NCBI GenBank assembly: GCA_017642895.1
Contig: JAEPON010000002.1
Span: forward strand, 310,001-374,000
Reading direction: 5' to 3'
Origin: Roseitalea sp.
GTDB taxonomy: Bacteria; Pseudomonadota; Alphaproteobacteria; Rhizobiales; Rhizobiaceae
Length of the DNA: 64,000 bases
Below the pieces are notes generated by a model, which was given only the letters and a program-made list of their open reading frames with translations, was not told the DNA's origin and did not search any database. The position numbers and the translations under genes were made by a program. Position 1 is the stretch's first letter. Each line of letters begins with the position of its first letter. Below, in pieces: positions 10,138-20,934 of this stretch.

Positions 10138-11115
10138 TCAGGCGGCGCGCGTCGGCCGGTCCATCACCCGCTTGCCGAACAGGCTCGCCACAAGATCGAC
10201 CACAAGCCGGGCCGTGCGGCCGCGATCGTCAAGGAAAGGGTTCAGTTCGGCAATATCGAGCGAGGTGACCCGCCCGCTGTCGTGCAGCATCTCCATCACC
10301 AGATGCGCTTCGCGGAAGGTCGCGCCGCCGGGCACTGTGGTGCCCACCGCCGGCGCGATGTCCGGGTCGAGGAAGTCGACATCGAAGCTGACGTGCAGAT
10401 CGCCATCCTCGGCCACGACGCGGTCCAGAAAGGTGCGCAGCGGCCGGGCGATACCGCCTTCGTCGATGGCGCGCATGTCGGCAACAGTGATCGCCGTCGA
10501 ACCGATCCGCGTCGCTTCCACCGCGTCCACCGATCGGATGCCCAACATGGCGACGCGTTCCTCGGCGACAGGCGCCGGCATGGGCGGAAAGGCATCGAAT
10601 CCGGGACGCCCGGTAAAATAGGCAACCGGCGTGCCGTGCAGGTTTCCGCTGCGCGTGCTGTTCAGATCGTGGAAATCGGTGTGTGCGTCGAGCCACAGGA
10701 CAAAGAGCGGCCGGCCCCTTGCCCCGGCGCGCCGCGCGACGCCCGAAACCGTGCCCGCCGCCATAAGGTGATCGCCGCCGAGAAAGATCGGCAGGCCGTC
10801 CGCGCCGGCGGCAAACGCTGCATCCGAAAGGGCGGTGACCCAACTCGCGGACGGTCCCAGATCGTGGATCGCCCGGTTGGGATGATCGCGCGGGCCGGTC
10901 AGGTCCGGCGCCAGATTGCCGGCATCGGACACGCGGTGACCCAGTTCGGACAGGCTCTCGGCGAGCCCGGCCACGCGCAGGGCGTCCGGCCCCATCAGGC
11001 ATCCGCGATAGGCGCCGCCGCAATCGACCGGCACGCCCAGAAGCGTGATGTCCCGGCCCGCGGCCATTGCCGCATGGCGCGCGCCCGTCCCCTGATCGTC
11101 CGGCCTGTTGCCCAT
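10138..11115 (-). CDS. rocF: Arginase
   Basis: Manganese enzyme that splits L-arginine into ornithine and urea. The ureohydrolase motifs are all present in order: GGDH (LGGDHLMAAG), DAHTDFHD and SFDVDFLDP, with metal ligands His and Asp in each. Start selection is uncertain. The ATG at 11115 gives 325 residues, a nearby ATG at 11067 gives 309 and begins just before the first strand (DITLLGVPVDCG), and the frame stays open to 11208. No start has a strong ribosome site. First gene of the arginase, cyclodeaminase, purU transcript, facing an Lrp-type regulator. Confidence 0.93.
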   Translation of the reverse strand: MGNRPDDQGTGARHAAMAAGRDITLLGVPVDCGGAYRGCLMGPDALRVAGLAESLSELGHRVSDAGNLAPDLTGPRDHPNRAIHDLGPSASWVTALSDAAFAAGADGLPIFLGGDHLMAAGTVSGVARRAGARGRPLFVLWLDAHTDFHDLNSTRSGNLHGTPVAYFTGRPGFDAFPPMPAPVAEERVAMLGIRSVDAVEATRIGSTAITVADMRAIDEGGIARPLRTFLDRVVAEDGDLHVSFDVDFLDPDIAPAVGTTVPGGATFREAHLVMEMLHDSGRVTSLDIAELNPFLDDRGRTARLVVDLVASLFGKRVMDRPTRAA

Positions 11116-11260
11116 GTGCTGCTCGCGTCGGCTTCCTGTCTGCTGGCCCATCCAACCGATCATGATGATATGCGCAGCCACAAGCCGGCAGAGTGACCAA
11201 TCTTGCATTCCGATTGTCTGTTATGATCAATACAAACGACCAGTTTGGACAGGCTATCCC
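11116..11260. promoter_or_regulatory. Divergent arginase / Lrp-regulator control region
   Basis: This AT-richer stretch separates the two transcripts. A TATGAT sequence at 11222-11227 could be a -10 box for the regulator. It sits inside an imperfect inverted repeat, ATTG at 11213-11216 and CAAT at 11228-11231. Lrp/AsnC proteins bind short degenerate AT-rich dyads of this kind and usually repress themselves, so this is the likely binding region for the adjacent regulator. The exact site is a guess. Confidence 0.35.
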
Positions 11261-11701
11261 ATGGATGAGACCGATTACCGGCTTTTGTCGGCCCTGCGCG
11301 GCGACGGGCGCGCCTCGATCTCGCAACTGGCCGCGCAACTCGGCATCACCCGCGCGACCGTGCGCGCACGCCTGTCGCGGCTGGAGGCGGACGGCGAGAT
11401 ATTGGGCTATTCGGTCGTGCTGCGCGGCGACGTGGAGGAACGCGGTGTGCGCGGCGTGACGATGATCGAGATCGAAGGCAAGGGAAAGGACCGGATCGTC
11501 GAAACCCTCGGCGGGTTTCCCGAAATCCGCGCCGTGCACACCACCAACGGCCGGTGGGATCTCGTCGTCGAACTGGCGACCGACACGCTGTCGGACATCG
11601 ATGCGGTGCTCAACCGCATCCGGCTGGTCGATGGCATCTCCAATTCGCAGACCAGCCTTTATTTGTCGACCCGCCGCGCCAAGCGCCCGGCACCGGCGTG
11701 A
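11261..11701 (+). CDS. Lrp/AsnC-family transcriptional regulator
   Basis: A 146-residue protein with an N-terminal helix-turn-helix (DYRLLSALRGDGRASISQLA, then TRATVRARLSRLEADGEILGYSVVL) and a C-terminal RAM/ligand-binding domain (GVTMIEIEGK through SNSQTSLYLSTRR). Length and order are normal for AsnC/Lrp. It is divergent from arginase and ornithine cyclodeaminase, so it probably activates that operon in response to arginine or ornithine, as related regulators (for example Agrobacterium PutR or the ArcR/BkdR group) do. The ATG at 11261 is chosen because the HTH begins immediately after it. Confidence 0.9.
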   Translation: MDETDYRLLSALRGDGRASISQLAAQLGITRATVRARLSRLEADGEILGYSVVLRGDVEERGVRGVTMIEIEGKGKDRIVETLGGFPEIRAVHTTNGRWDLVVELATDTLSDIDAVLNRIRLVDGISNSQTSLYLSTRRAKRPAPA

Positions 11702-11790
11702 ACCATGGCGGCAGCCATGGACGCCGCTTTGCCGCGATGCGATGATGCCGGCTTGGCCTTGCGAAACCGGCAGCCCGCGAACTCACACCG

Positions 11791-12879
11791 ATGCGCCAGA
11801 GCACGCTCGACAAGATCGACCGCATAAGAAATGCGCTGACACGGCAGATCGACGCCGCCGAACCCGGCGAAAAGCTGCCGACAGTCAAGACGTTGATGCG
11901 CGCCCACCGCACGGCACAACGCACCGTCGAACAGGCGCTCAAACCATTTTTGGACGAAGGGCGCCTTCGCGCCCAGCCCGGCCTGGGATTGATCGTCGCC
12001 GATCCTGGCTCAGGTGACACGGAACAATGGGAGGGCGACCTGCTCGTCCTCTACCGGATTTCCGACAGCCGCCTTGCCCGTTCCGTACTGCAGGAGATGG
12101 AGCAGCGGCTCAAGGCGCGCGGATGTTCCGTCCTCCAGATCGGCTATTCGAGCGAGGAGCAGGCCGTCGCCCTGCTCGGACGGCTGGGCCGCTTCAAGGC
12201 CTGCCTGATCCAGATCCATTTCGAGGTCATGTCGATCGAGCTTCTGGCCGAACTTCAGCGGCATGCGCGCGCGATCATCGTCGATGGCGTGTCGGCGACC
12301 GGCATCGATGCCGACGCCATCGGCACCAATTGGCGCGAGGCGCTGTCCATCGCCTTTCGCACCCTGCAGGACAAGGGCCATCAGCGGATCGGCTTTTTGA
12401 CCTCGGGCCACGAGGCGCGCCAGATCGCCATGGCACGGCGCGAATTCGAGCTGTTGTGCCGCTGGCTGCCCGACCCGAATGCCGGCCGGCTGATCGCCAT
12501 GGACAGACTGCCCGGAGCCACCCAGATCGGTGATATCACCGAAGCGCTCGGCCCGCTGCGCGACGAGAACGGAAAACTGCCCTTCACCGCGCTGATCGCA
12601 TGGGGGATCGTCGAGGGCTTCATGCTGGAACGCGCCCTGACCGATCTCGGCCAGACCATCGGCGACGAACTCAGCGTGCTCCTGCTCGGCAGCACCGATT
12701 TTCCGTCCGAACATGTCCGTCGGTTCGACGTGATCGGCAATTCGCATCGCGAAAAACTCGATCTGTTCGAAAAGATCATCACCGAACGGATCGCCATGTC
12801 CGGTGCTGCGCCGACCGTGCATTATCTGCCGATCGGTCACATCGTCCACGGCAGTGTGGTCTCGCCCGAGACCGATTGA
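11791..12879 (+). CDS. AraR-like hybrid regulator: GntR DNA-binding domain with LacI-type sugar-binding domain
   Basis: A 362-residue protein. Residues 1-75 form a GntR winged helix (GEKLPTVKTLM, RTAQRTVEQALKPFLDEGRLR). The rest resembles periplasmic sugar-binding domains of the LacI/GalR type: RIGFLTSGHEARQIAMARREFE in mid-protein, then FTALIAWGIVEGF and a ligand-domain ending. This two-domain design is that of Bacillus AraR, which senses a sugar and represses its catabolic operon. It is the first gene of the plus-strand sugar locus, 58 bp ahead of the Gfo/Idh gene, and is the obvious local regulator. The inducer is unknown. Confidence 0.82.
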   Translation: MRQSTLDKIDRIRNALTRQIDAAEPGEKLPTVKTLMRAHRTAQRTVEQALKPFLDEGRLRAQPGLGLIVADPGSGDTEQWEGDLLVLYRISDSRLARSVLQEMEQRLKARGCSVLQIGYSSEEQAVALLGRLGRFKACLIQIHFEVMSIELLAELQRHARAIIVDGVSATGIDADAIGTNWREALSIAFRTLQDKGHQRIGFLTSGHEARQIAMARREFELLCRWLPDPNAGRLIAMDRLPGATQIGDITEALGPLRDENGKLPFTALIAWGIVEGFMLERALTDLGQTIGDELSVLLLGSTDFPSEHVRRFDVIGNSHREKLDLFEKIITERIAMSGAAPTVHYLPIGHIVHGSVVSPETD

Positions 12880-12940
12880 GTATAGGGCGGATTGTAGCCA
12901 CTCCTGTACTCAAATAGCCTGCCGCCACTGAGACCGATTG
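12868..12940. promoter_or_regulatory. Candidate operator region between regulator and Gfo/Idh gene
   Basis: Two features occur in these 73 bases. An inverted repeat pairs TGAGTATA (12877-12884) with TGTACTCA (12905-12912) at 7 of 8 positions around a 20-bp spacer. An exact 11-base direct repeat, GAGACCGATTG, occurs at 12868-12878 and 12930-12940. The first copy forms the last codons of the regulator gene and the second covers the TTG start of the next gene. Either could be the binding site of the AraR-like regulator for the downstream operon. Confidence 0.35.
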
Positions 12941-14215
12941 CGGACGCGCGGCGTGCTTCACACCCCACAACAGCAAAACCAGATCGGCGTGACGATCATC
13001 GGCGCGGGCGAACGCGGCGCCTACTATATCGGAGCGCGTATGGCCGAGATCGCCGCCGAGACCGGCTTCCGCATCATTTCGGTGCACGATGCGCTGCCCG
13101 ATCGCGCCCGCCACGCCGCCGATCATCTGACCGCCATCTATGCCCGTCAGGGCATTGTCCACACCGTCGAACCCGCCGACCGGATGGAGGCGGCCATCAC
13201 CGATCCGTCGGTCGGGCTCGTCCTCGTTACCACACACACCGATGCCCACCGCCAACCGGTTGAAATCGCCGCGCGGGCCGGCAAACGCATCTATCTGGAC
13301 AAACCGATTTCGGTCACGCTCGCCGATGCCGAGGCGATCTTGCGCGCTGAGGCCACATCAGGCCCGGTCATGATGGGCTTCACACGCCGCTACGAAAAGC
13401 CCTGGATCGAGGCCGTCGATCTTGCCCACAAGGGCCGCATCGGCGATCCGCACATGATCCTCCTGCGCTCGGTGATCCCCTATACGCGCTACCTTCAGCT
13501 CTGGCACCGCAACCAGGCCAAGTCGGGCGGCGCGATCAACGACAAGTGCTCGCACCATTTCGACGTGCTGAACTGGATCGCCCGCGCGCGCCCGGTCTCC
13601 GTGTCGGCGATCGGTGGGCGCAGCGGCATTTTCGCGCCCGATCCCGACGCGCCGCAGCGTTGCAGCGAATGCGACCGCGGCTGTCCCTACCGTCGCCACC
13701 ACACGCTGGTCGACAAGTTCGAGGGTGTCGGCCGTGTCGCCAACGAAAGCTGGACCCATGCCTACCGGATCGAGGACCGCAACGACAATTGCGTCTTTCT
13801 GCCCGGTGCCGACATTGACGACCACGCGATCATCTCGGTCGCCTATGAGAACGGCATGACGGCCTGCCTGTTCTTCACGATCTTCGGCCCCTGGGCCGCC
13901 GATCAGGAAACGCTGGAAATCGTCGGCGCGTCGGGCCGGCTGCGCATGGAGCGCCATTCGGGCAGCATCGACATCGTCTCCGCTCACGGCCACAAGGCCG
14001 AGACGGTGAGCTTTGCCGATCCGGAACGCCAGTCGACCCATTTCGGCGCCGACCTCGAACTGGTGCGCACCATGCGCGCGTTCTGCGCCGGCGCCACGCC
14101 GCCGGTCGGCCCCGGCGACGGGCTTTCATCGCTGCGCATGGTCCATGCGACGCTGTGGTCGCTGCGCAATGGCGGCCGGCCGATCGATCCGGCCAAAGTG
14201 GAGGACGCGCCATGA
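12938..14215 (+). CDS. Gfo/Idh/MocA-family oxidoreductase
   Basis: NAD(P)-dependent sugar or inositol oxidoreductase family, up to 425 residues. The Rossmann fingerprint GVTIIGAGERGAYYIG is near the N-terminus, and the family's lysine motif appears as YLDKPIS. A CSECDRGCPYRRHH segment contributes three cysteines spaced CxxCxxxC, a feature of only part of this superfamily and possibly structural metal binding. The start is not certain: a TTG at 12938 opens the frame and a GTG at 12953 is an alternative, neither with a clear ribosome site. It overlaps the DUF3604 gene by ATGA. In this operon it probably oxidises or epimerises the imported sugar. Confidence 0.85.
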   Translation: MRTRGVLHTPQQQNQIGVTIIGAGERGAYYIGARMAEIAAETGFRIISVHDALPDRARHAADHLTAIYARQGIVHTVEPADRMEAAITDPSVGLVLVTTHTDAHRQPVEIAARAGKRIYLDKPISVTLADAEAILRAEATSGPVMMGFTRRYEKPWIEAVDLAHKGRIGDPHMILLRSVIPYTRYLQLWHRNQAKSGGAINDKCSHHFDVLNWIARARPVSVSAIGGRSGIFAPDPDAPQRCSECDRGCPYRRHHTLVDKFEGVGRVANESWTHAYRIEDRNDNCVFLPGADIDDHAIISVAYENGMTACLFFTIFGPWAADQETLEIVGASGRLRMERHSGSIDIVSAHGHKAETVSFADPERQSTHFGADLELVRTMRAFCAGATPPVGPGDGLSSLRMVHATLWSLRNGGRPIDPAKVEDAP

Positions 14216-15780
14216 TCGCGCCCCTGCCGAACCGGCTCGCCCCCCTTGCCACCGCCCGCGGCGTGCGCGCCTTTTTCGGCGACATCCACAATCATTGCGC
14301 CCTGTCCTATGGCCATGGCAGCCTTGACGGCGCGCTCGACCGGGCCGCCTTGCAGCTCGATTTCGTCTCGATCACCGGCCATGCCCATTGGCCCGACATG
14401 CCGGTCAACGATCCGTCCGTCGCCCATATTGTCGACTTCCACGAAAAGGGTTTTGCCAAGCTGCGTGCCGGCTGGAAGGATCATTTCGCAACGCTCGCCC
14501 GCCACAATGACGAGAACGGTTTCTGGGTCTTTCCCGGTTACGAAATCCACTCCTGCGCCGATGGCGACTACACGATCGTCTATGCCGATCTCGACCCTGA
14601 TCCCATCGTTTTGGCCGACACGCCGGCCGAACTGAAGACAAGGCTTGCCGCGGACAAGAACGGCCGGGCCTTGGCCTTCCCGCACCATATCGGCTACCGG
14701 CAGGGCGCGCGCGGCATCAACTGGGACACGTTCGATCCCGCCCTGTCGCCCTTTGTCGAGATGGTCTCGATGCACGGCTGCGCCGAGACTTCGGAGACCT
14801 CGCGCGGCTATCTACATTCCATGGGTCCGGTTGACGGGCGCTCGACCATGGCCGAAGGGCTGCGGCGCGGCGCCCGGTTCGGCATCGTCGGCAACACCGA
14901 CCATCACAGCGGCTTTCCCGGCTCCTGGGGCCATGGCCGGATGGCGGCCTATGGGGCGGTTGATACCGAAGGGCGCGAGGCGATCTGGTCGGCCATGCGC
15001 GCCCGGCGCACCAACGCGCTGACCGGCGACGCGACCCATTTGCTGATCGCCATGGGCGATGCAATCCAAGGCGATGCCTCAGAGCCGGCCCAACGCGCAT
15101 CATTGGAGATCGAAGCCGTCGCCGGCGGGTTCATCGACACGATCGACATCATCCGCAATGGCGACCTGTTCGCGCGGGTCTCGCCGGATCTGGCACCGGC
15201 CCCGGTCTGCTATCCGGCCAACGGCACCGTCGAAACCGTCCTCTATGTCGAACTGGGCTGGGGCGCCCGGCGCACCAGCCACCACTGGACCGGCACCGTC
15301 CGGCTCGAAAACGGCACCATCGACGCCGTCCAGCCCCGCTTCCGCGGCCCCGAAGTGGTCTCGCCACTCGAAGGCGGCGACAACGCCCATCCACTGCCGC
15401 AACTGACCCAAGACGGCGACACGGTGCGCTTTGCCGTCACCGCCGAGGCCAACCCCAACAATGTCACCTCGGCGACCCAAGGCTTCGCCCTGCGGCTGAC
15501 CGCGAGGGCCGATGCGGTCATCCATGTCGAACTGGGCGGCACATCGGTCGCCATACCGCTGACCCGCCTGATGGAAGGCGCGTTGAGCGGCAATCTGGGG
15601 CCGATCGATTCGCCCGCCTTCCGCTTTCACATGCTGCCGCAGCCGCACCAGTGGCAGTGGAGCGGCGCCATCGATCTGGGTTCGACCGAACCCGGCGAAA
15701 ACATCTATGCGCGGCTTTGCCAGCGCGACGGCCAGATGGCCTGGACATCACCGATCTTTTTTGGAGACGCCCCCGACTGA
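14212..15780 (+). CDS. DUF3604-family metal-dependent hydrolase
   Basis: A 522-residue cytoplasmic protein of the DUF3604 group, related to PHP-type metallophosphoesterases. The metal motif is FFGDIHNHCALSYG (D24, H26, H28), followed by SITGHAHWPD, a VFPGYEIHS segment, AFPHHIG and GNTDHHSG, all His/Asp-rich and ordered as in PHP barrels. The C-terminal 180 residues look like beta-sandwich. No reaction has been established for most DUF3604 proteins, so I assign none. Start at 14212 overlaps the previous stop (ATGA). Its position between an oxidoreductase and a sugar transporter suggests it hydrolyses a modified sugar or a lactone/ester derived from it. Confidence 0.8.
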   Translation: MIAPLPNRLAPLATARGVRAFFGDIHNHCALSYGHGSLDGALDRAALQLDFVSITGHAHWPDMPVNDPSVAHIVDFHEKGFAKLRAGWKDHFATLARHNDENGFWVFPGYEIHSCADGDYTIVYADLDPDPIVLADTPAELKTRLAADKNGRALAFPHHIGYRQGARGINWDTFDPALSPFVEMVSMHGCAETSETSRGYLHSMGPVDGRSTMAEGLRRGARFGIVGNTDHHSGFPGSWGHGRMAAYGAVDTEGREAIWSAMRARRTNALTGDATHLLIAMGDAIQGDASEPAQRASLEIEAVAGGFIDTIDIIRNGDLFARVSPDLAPAPVCYPANGTVETVLYVELGWGARRTSHHWTGTVRLENGTIDAVQPRFRGPEVVSPLEGGDNAHPLPQLTQDGDTVRFAVTAEANPNNVTSATQGFALRLTARADAVIHVELGGTSVAIPLTRLMEGALSGNLGPIDSPAFRFHMLPQPHQWQWSGAIDLGSTEPGENIYARLCQRDGQMAWTSPIFFGDAPD

Positions 15781-15830
15781 CCTGTCTCCGCCAACCGCCG
15801 ACCGTTTCACCAACAAGGGAGGATTTTCCG

Positions 15831-17096
15831 ATGAAACGCCATCTACCATTCCTGACCGCGCTTGCCTGCGCCACGCTGCTGGCGGGCACCGCCATCGCCG
15901 CCGAACTGAACATCGTCCACGGTTCGATCGGGCGGGACCAAGAGATCCTGCGCTCGCAACTCGACAAGTTCGAGGCCGAGACCGGGCACACCGTGACCAT
16001 CGTCTCGATGCCCGAATCCACCACCGACCAGTTCGCCCAGTACAAATTGTGGCTGGCGGCCCAGTCGTCCGATATTGACGTCTACCGTCTCGATGTGATC
16101 TGGGCGCCGCAGATCGCCACGCATTTCATCGACCTGATGCCGTATGTCCAGGACATTATCGATGACTTTGTGCCCGGTGCGGTCGAAAGCCAGATGGTCG
16201 GCGACAAGCTGGTCGCGCTGCCCATGTTCCTGGGCGCGCCAGCGCTCTACTACCGCTCCGACCTGCTTGAAAAACACGGCAAGGCCGTGCCCGAGACCTG
16301 GCAGGAGATGACCGAGACCGCGCAGGCGATCATGCAGGCCGAGCGCGACAAGGGCAATGCCGACATGTGGGGCTTTGTCTTCCAGGGGGCCGCCTATGAG
16401 GGCCTGACCTGCAACGCGCAGGAGTGGATCGTCAGCTTTGGCGGCGGCCGGATCGTCGAAAATGACGGCACGATCGCCATCAACAATCCGCAGGCCGCCG
16501 AAGCGCTGACACTGGCCGCCTCATGGGTCGGCGACATCGCGCCCGACGGTGTTCTCAACTACAAGGAAGAGGATGCGCGCGGCGTGTTCCAGTCGGGCAA
16601 TGCGGTGTTCATGCGCAACTGGAACTACGCCTACGCGCTGGGCAATGGCGACGACAGCCCGATCAAGGGCCAGTTCGGTGTGCGCACGCTGCCGACCGGC
16701 GGCGACGGCAAGCCCTCGGCCCATACGCTTGGCGGCTGGCATCTGGGCGTGTCACAATATTCGGAAAATCAGGAAGTGGCGATCGAACTGGTCAGGTTCC
16801 TGAACAATTACGAAAACCAGAAAGAGCGCGCCATTGTCACCTCGCGTCCGCCGACCCTGACGGCGGTCTATGATGATCCGGAAGTCGCCGAGCAGCAGGA
16901 GTTCATTCCGCTGTGGAAGCCGGTTGTGGACGGCGCGCTGCCGCGGCCTTCGGCGGCGACCAAACGCCAGTACAACGAGGTTTCTTCCGAGTTCTGGACC
17001 GCCGTGCACGACACGATGAGCGGCAATGGCACCGCCGAGGAGAACCTTGCCAAGCTCGAGGCACGGCTCAACCGGCTCAAAGGCGCGGGCTGGTAA
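15831..17096 (+). CDS. ABC sugar-importer substrate-binding protein (family 1)
   Basis: A 421-residue secreted receptor. The ATG at 15831 follows a GGGAGGA site and begins a signal peptide ending in AGTAIA-AE. The mature protein has the family-1 pattern of maltose/trehalose-binding proteins: FEAETGHTVTIVSMPEST, DVYRLDVIWAPQIA, LPMFLGAPALYYRSDLLEKHGK and GGWHLGVSQYSENQEVAIELVRF. It is followed by a strong hairpin and then two permeases and an ATPase, so the importer is complete. The ligand is not predictable from sequence; the neighbours suggest a sulfated or otherwise substituted sugar. Confidence 0.92.
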   Translation: MKRHLPFLTALACATLLAGTAIAAELNIVHGSIGRDQEILRSQLDKFEAETGHTVTIVSMPESTTDQFAQYKLWLAAQSSDIDVYRLDVIWAPQIATHFIDLMPYVQDIIDDFVPGAVESQMVGDKLVALPMFLGAPALYYRSDLLEKHGKAVPETWQEMTETAQAIMQAERDKGNADMWGFVFQGAAYEGLTCNAQEWIVSFGGGRIVENDGTIAINNPQAAEALTLAASWVGDIAPDGVLNYKEEDARGVFQSGNAVFMRNWNYAYALGNGDDSPIKGQFGVRTLPTGGDGKPSAHTLGGWHLGVSQYSENQEVAIELVRFLNNYENQKERAIVTSRPPTLTAVYDDPEVAEQQEFIPLWKPVVDGALPRPSAATKRQYNEVSSEFWTAVHDTMSGNGTAEENLAKLEARLNRLKGAGW

Positions 17097-17109
17097 GCCG
17101 ACACTTTTG

Positions 17110-17137
17110 GCGCGCGGGCCGTTGATGGCCCGCGTGC
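17110..17137 (+). promoter_or_regulatory. Intercistronic stem-loop after the sugar receptor gene
   Basis: An 11-bp stem with a six-base loop (17110-17120 pairs with 17127-17137, one G-T pair) starts 13 bases after the receptor stop. There is no T-run behind it, so it is not a full terminator. In malE-malF and similar operons such structures protect the upstream receptor mRNA from 3' decay, giving more receptor than membrane protein. That role is inferred here. Confidence 0.65.
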
Positions 17138-17153
17138 AACGTTAGGGGGCTTG

Positions 17154-18139
17154 ATGATGGGCGCTGCATCGGACATCGCCGCGACCGAAACGGCGGCGGC
17201 ACGCGTGGCGAAAGCCTCGCGCCTGTCGCGCCAGCGCATCCGGTCGGCATGGCTGTTCCTGGCGCCGATGCTGATCGTGCTGGCCGCTGTCGCGCTTTAC
17301 CCGCTCTACAGAACGATCTGGTTTTCCTTCACCGACGCCTCACTCGACCTTCTGGGCGAAGCCCGCTTCATCGGCTGGCGCAACTATCTCGAATATGTCG
17401 ATTACGGCAATGGCGACGGCGAATGGTTCGGCCTGCTCGCCGATCCGCGCTGGTGGCGCTCGGTCTGGAACACGGTCTGGTTCGCGCTCGTCTCGGTGTC
17501 GCTTGAAACACTGTTCGGCCTCGTCATCGCGCTGGTCCTGCACAAGAAGTTTCCCGGCCGCGTCTGGGTGCAGGCCGCCGTCCTGATCCCCTGGGCGATC
17601 CCGACCATCGTCTCGGCCCGCATGTGGGCCTGGATGCTGCACGACCAGTTCGGCATCGTGAACGACATGCTGCAGCGCCTCGGCCTGATCGACGCGCCCG
17701 TCGCCTGGACCGCCTCGCCCGAGACCGCGATGATCGCCGTCATCATGGTCGATGTGTGGAAGACGACGCCGTTCATGGCGCTTTTGATCCTCGCCGGCCT
17801 GCAAATGGTGCCAAAGGACATGTACGAAGCGGCCAGGCTCGACGGCGTGCCGCCCTTCCGGCTGTTCCGAAAGGTGACGCTGCCGCTGATCATGCCGGCG
17901 CTTCTGGTCGCCATCGTCTTCCGCGCGCTCGATGCGCTGCGGGTCTTCGACATTGTCTATGTGATGACGCCCAACACCGACGCGACCCGCACCATGAGCG
18001 TCTATGCCCGCGAGAACCTGTTCGATTTCGACCGCTTCGCCTACGGCTCGGCCGCATCGACGCTTCTGTTCTTCATCATCGCGCTGATCACCATCGGCTT
18101 CATCTACGCGACCCGCATGAACCTTGAGGGAGACGAGCG

Positions 18140-18143
<4 letters not shown>
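17154..18143 (+). CDS. ABC sugar-importer permease (MalF-like)
   Basis: Inner-membrane subunit of about 329 residues with six predicted helices. The cytoplasmic EAA loop that contacts the ATPase is seen as DMYEAARLDGVPPFRLFRKVTLPLIMP. Three candidate starts lie in a row (TTG 17151, ATG 17154, ATG 17157) behind an AGGGGG site; the middle one is used here. The stop overlaps the second permease gene by ATGA. The N-terminal cytoplasmic tail before the first helix is about 35 residues long. Confidence 0.92.
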
Positions 18144-18973
<830 letters not shown>

Positions 18974-18977
18974 CCAT

Positions 18978-19997
<1,020 letters not shown>

Positions 19998-19998
19998 C

Positions 19999-20934
19999 AT
20001 GGCGCCGCGAACGATCCTTGTGGTCGGCAACGCCAATCTGGACATCATCCTGGGTCACATCGACCGATGGCCCGCGCGTGGGACCGAGGCTTTCTTTGAA
20101 CATGCCGACCTGCGTGTCGGCGGCTCAGCGGCCAACACGGCGCTGGTGCTGCAGCGGCTGGGCGCCAAATCCGGTCTGGTTTCGGCGCGCGGCAGCGATT
20201 TCGCCGGCCAAGCGATCGCCCATGCCTTCGAAGGGCCACTCGACCATGTTGCGCAGCGCCCCGGCGCCACCGGCTTCACGGTCGGCCTGTTGCACCCCGA
20301 AAGCGAGCGCACTTTCCTGTCGTCTCTGGGACATCTGGGCGATCTCGATGCGGGATTCTTCCGCACTGCGCTCGACGGGATGCCGCTGGATGGGGCACTC
20401 GTCCTTGTCAGCGGCGGGTTTGCGATGCCGGCGGTGATGGATGGTCATCGTGCGCTTCAGGATTGGCTGCGCCAGCGCGGCGCCGAGATCGCCATCGACC
20501 CGGGATGGCCGGACGGCGGCTGGACACCGTCAGAGCGAGACATGGCCCACGACTGGATCGCCGGCTGCGACCACCTTCTGGTCAACAACAGGGAGGCCGC
20601 CGCGCTTGCGGGCAATGACAATCCCGAGGTCGCCATGGCCGCGCTGGCCCAACACGTCGGCGCCGGGGCGACAGTCGTGATCAAGCGCGGTGCCGACGGC
20701 GCCATCGGCCATCGCGCCGGCCAGACACTCCATGCCAGCACATCGCCAGCCCGACCAATCGACACGGTCGGCGCCGGCGACAGCTTCAATGCCGGCTATC
20801 TCGATGCATTGGCGCGCGGCCTGCTCCTGCATGACTGTCTCAAGCACGCGGTGGCCGTCGCCGGCGCGGTGATCGCCGAGTTCCCGCGCACAGCGTCGCC
20901 GCTGCCCGCGCCCGTCGAAGGCGTTCCCGTATGA
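19999..20934 (+). CDS. PfkB-family carbohydrate kinase
   Basis: A 311-residue ribokinase-fold sugar kinase. The N-terminal signature VGGSAANTALVLQRLGAKSGLVSARG and the C-terminal anion-hole/catalytic motif DTVGAGDSFNAGYLDALA (Asp of GAGD) are intact. The family phosphorylates a sugar hydroxyl with ATP, for example ribose, fructose, 2-keto-3-deoxygluconate or sulfofructose. It sits between the transporter ATPase and the sulfatase (overlapping the latter by ATGA), so it probably traps the imported sugar or its desulfated product. The exact substrate is open. Confidence 0.88.
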   Translation: MAPRTILVVGNANLDIILGHIDRWPARGTEAFFEHADLRVGGSAANTALVLQRLGAKSGLVSARGSDFAGQAIAHAFEGPLDHVAQRPGATGFTVGLLHPESERTFLSSLGHLGDLDAGFFRTALDGMPLDGALVLVSGGFAMPAVMDGHRALQDWLRQRGAEIAIDPGWPDGGWTPSERDMAHDWIAGCDHLLVNNREAAALAGNDNPEVAMAALAQHVGAGATVVIKRGADGAIGHRAGQTLHASTSPARPIDTVGAGDSFNAGYLDALARGLLLHDCLKHAVAVAGAVIAEFPRTASPLPAPVEGVPV

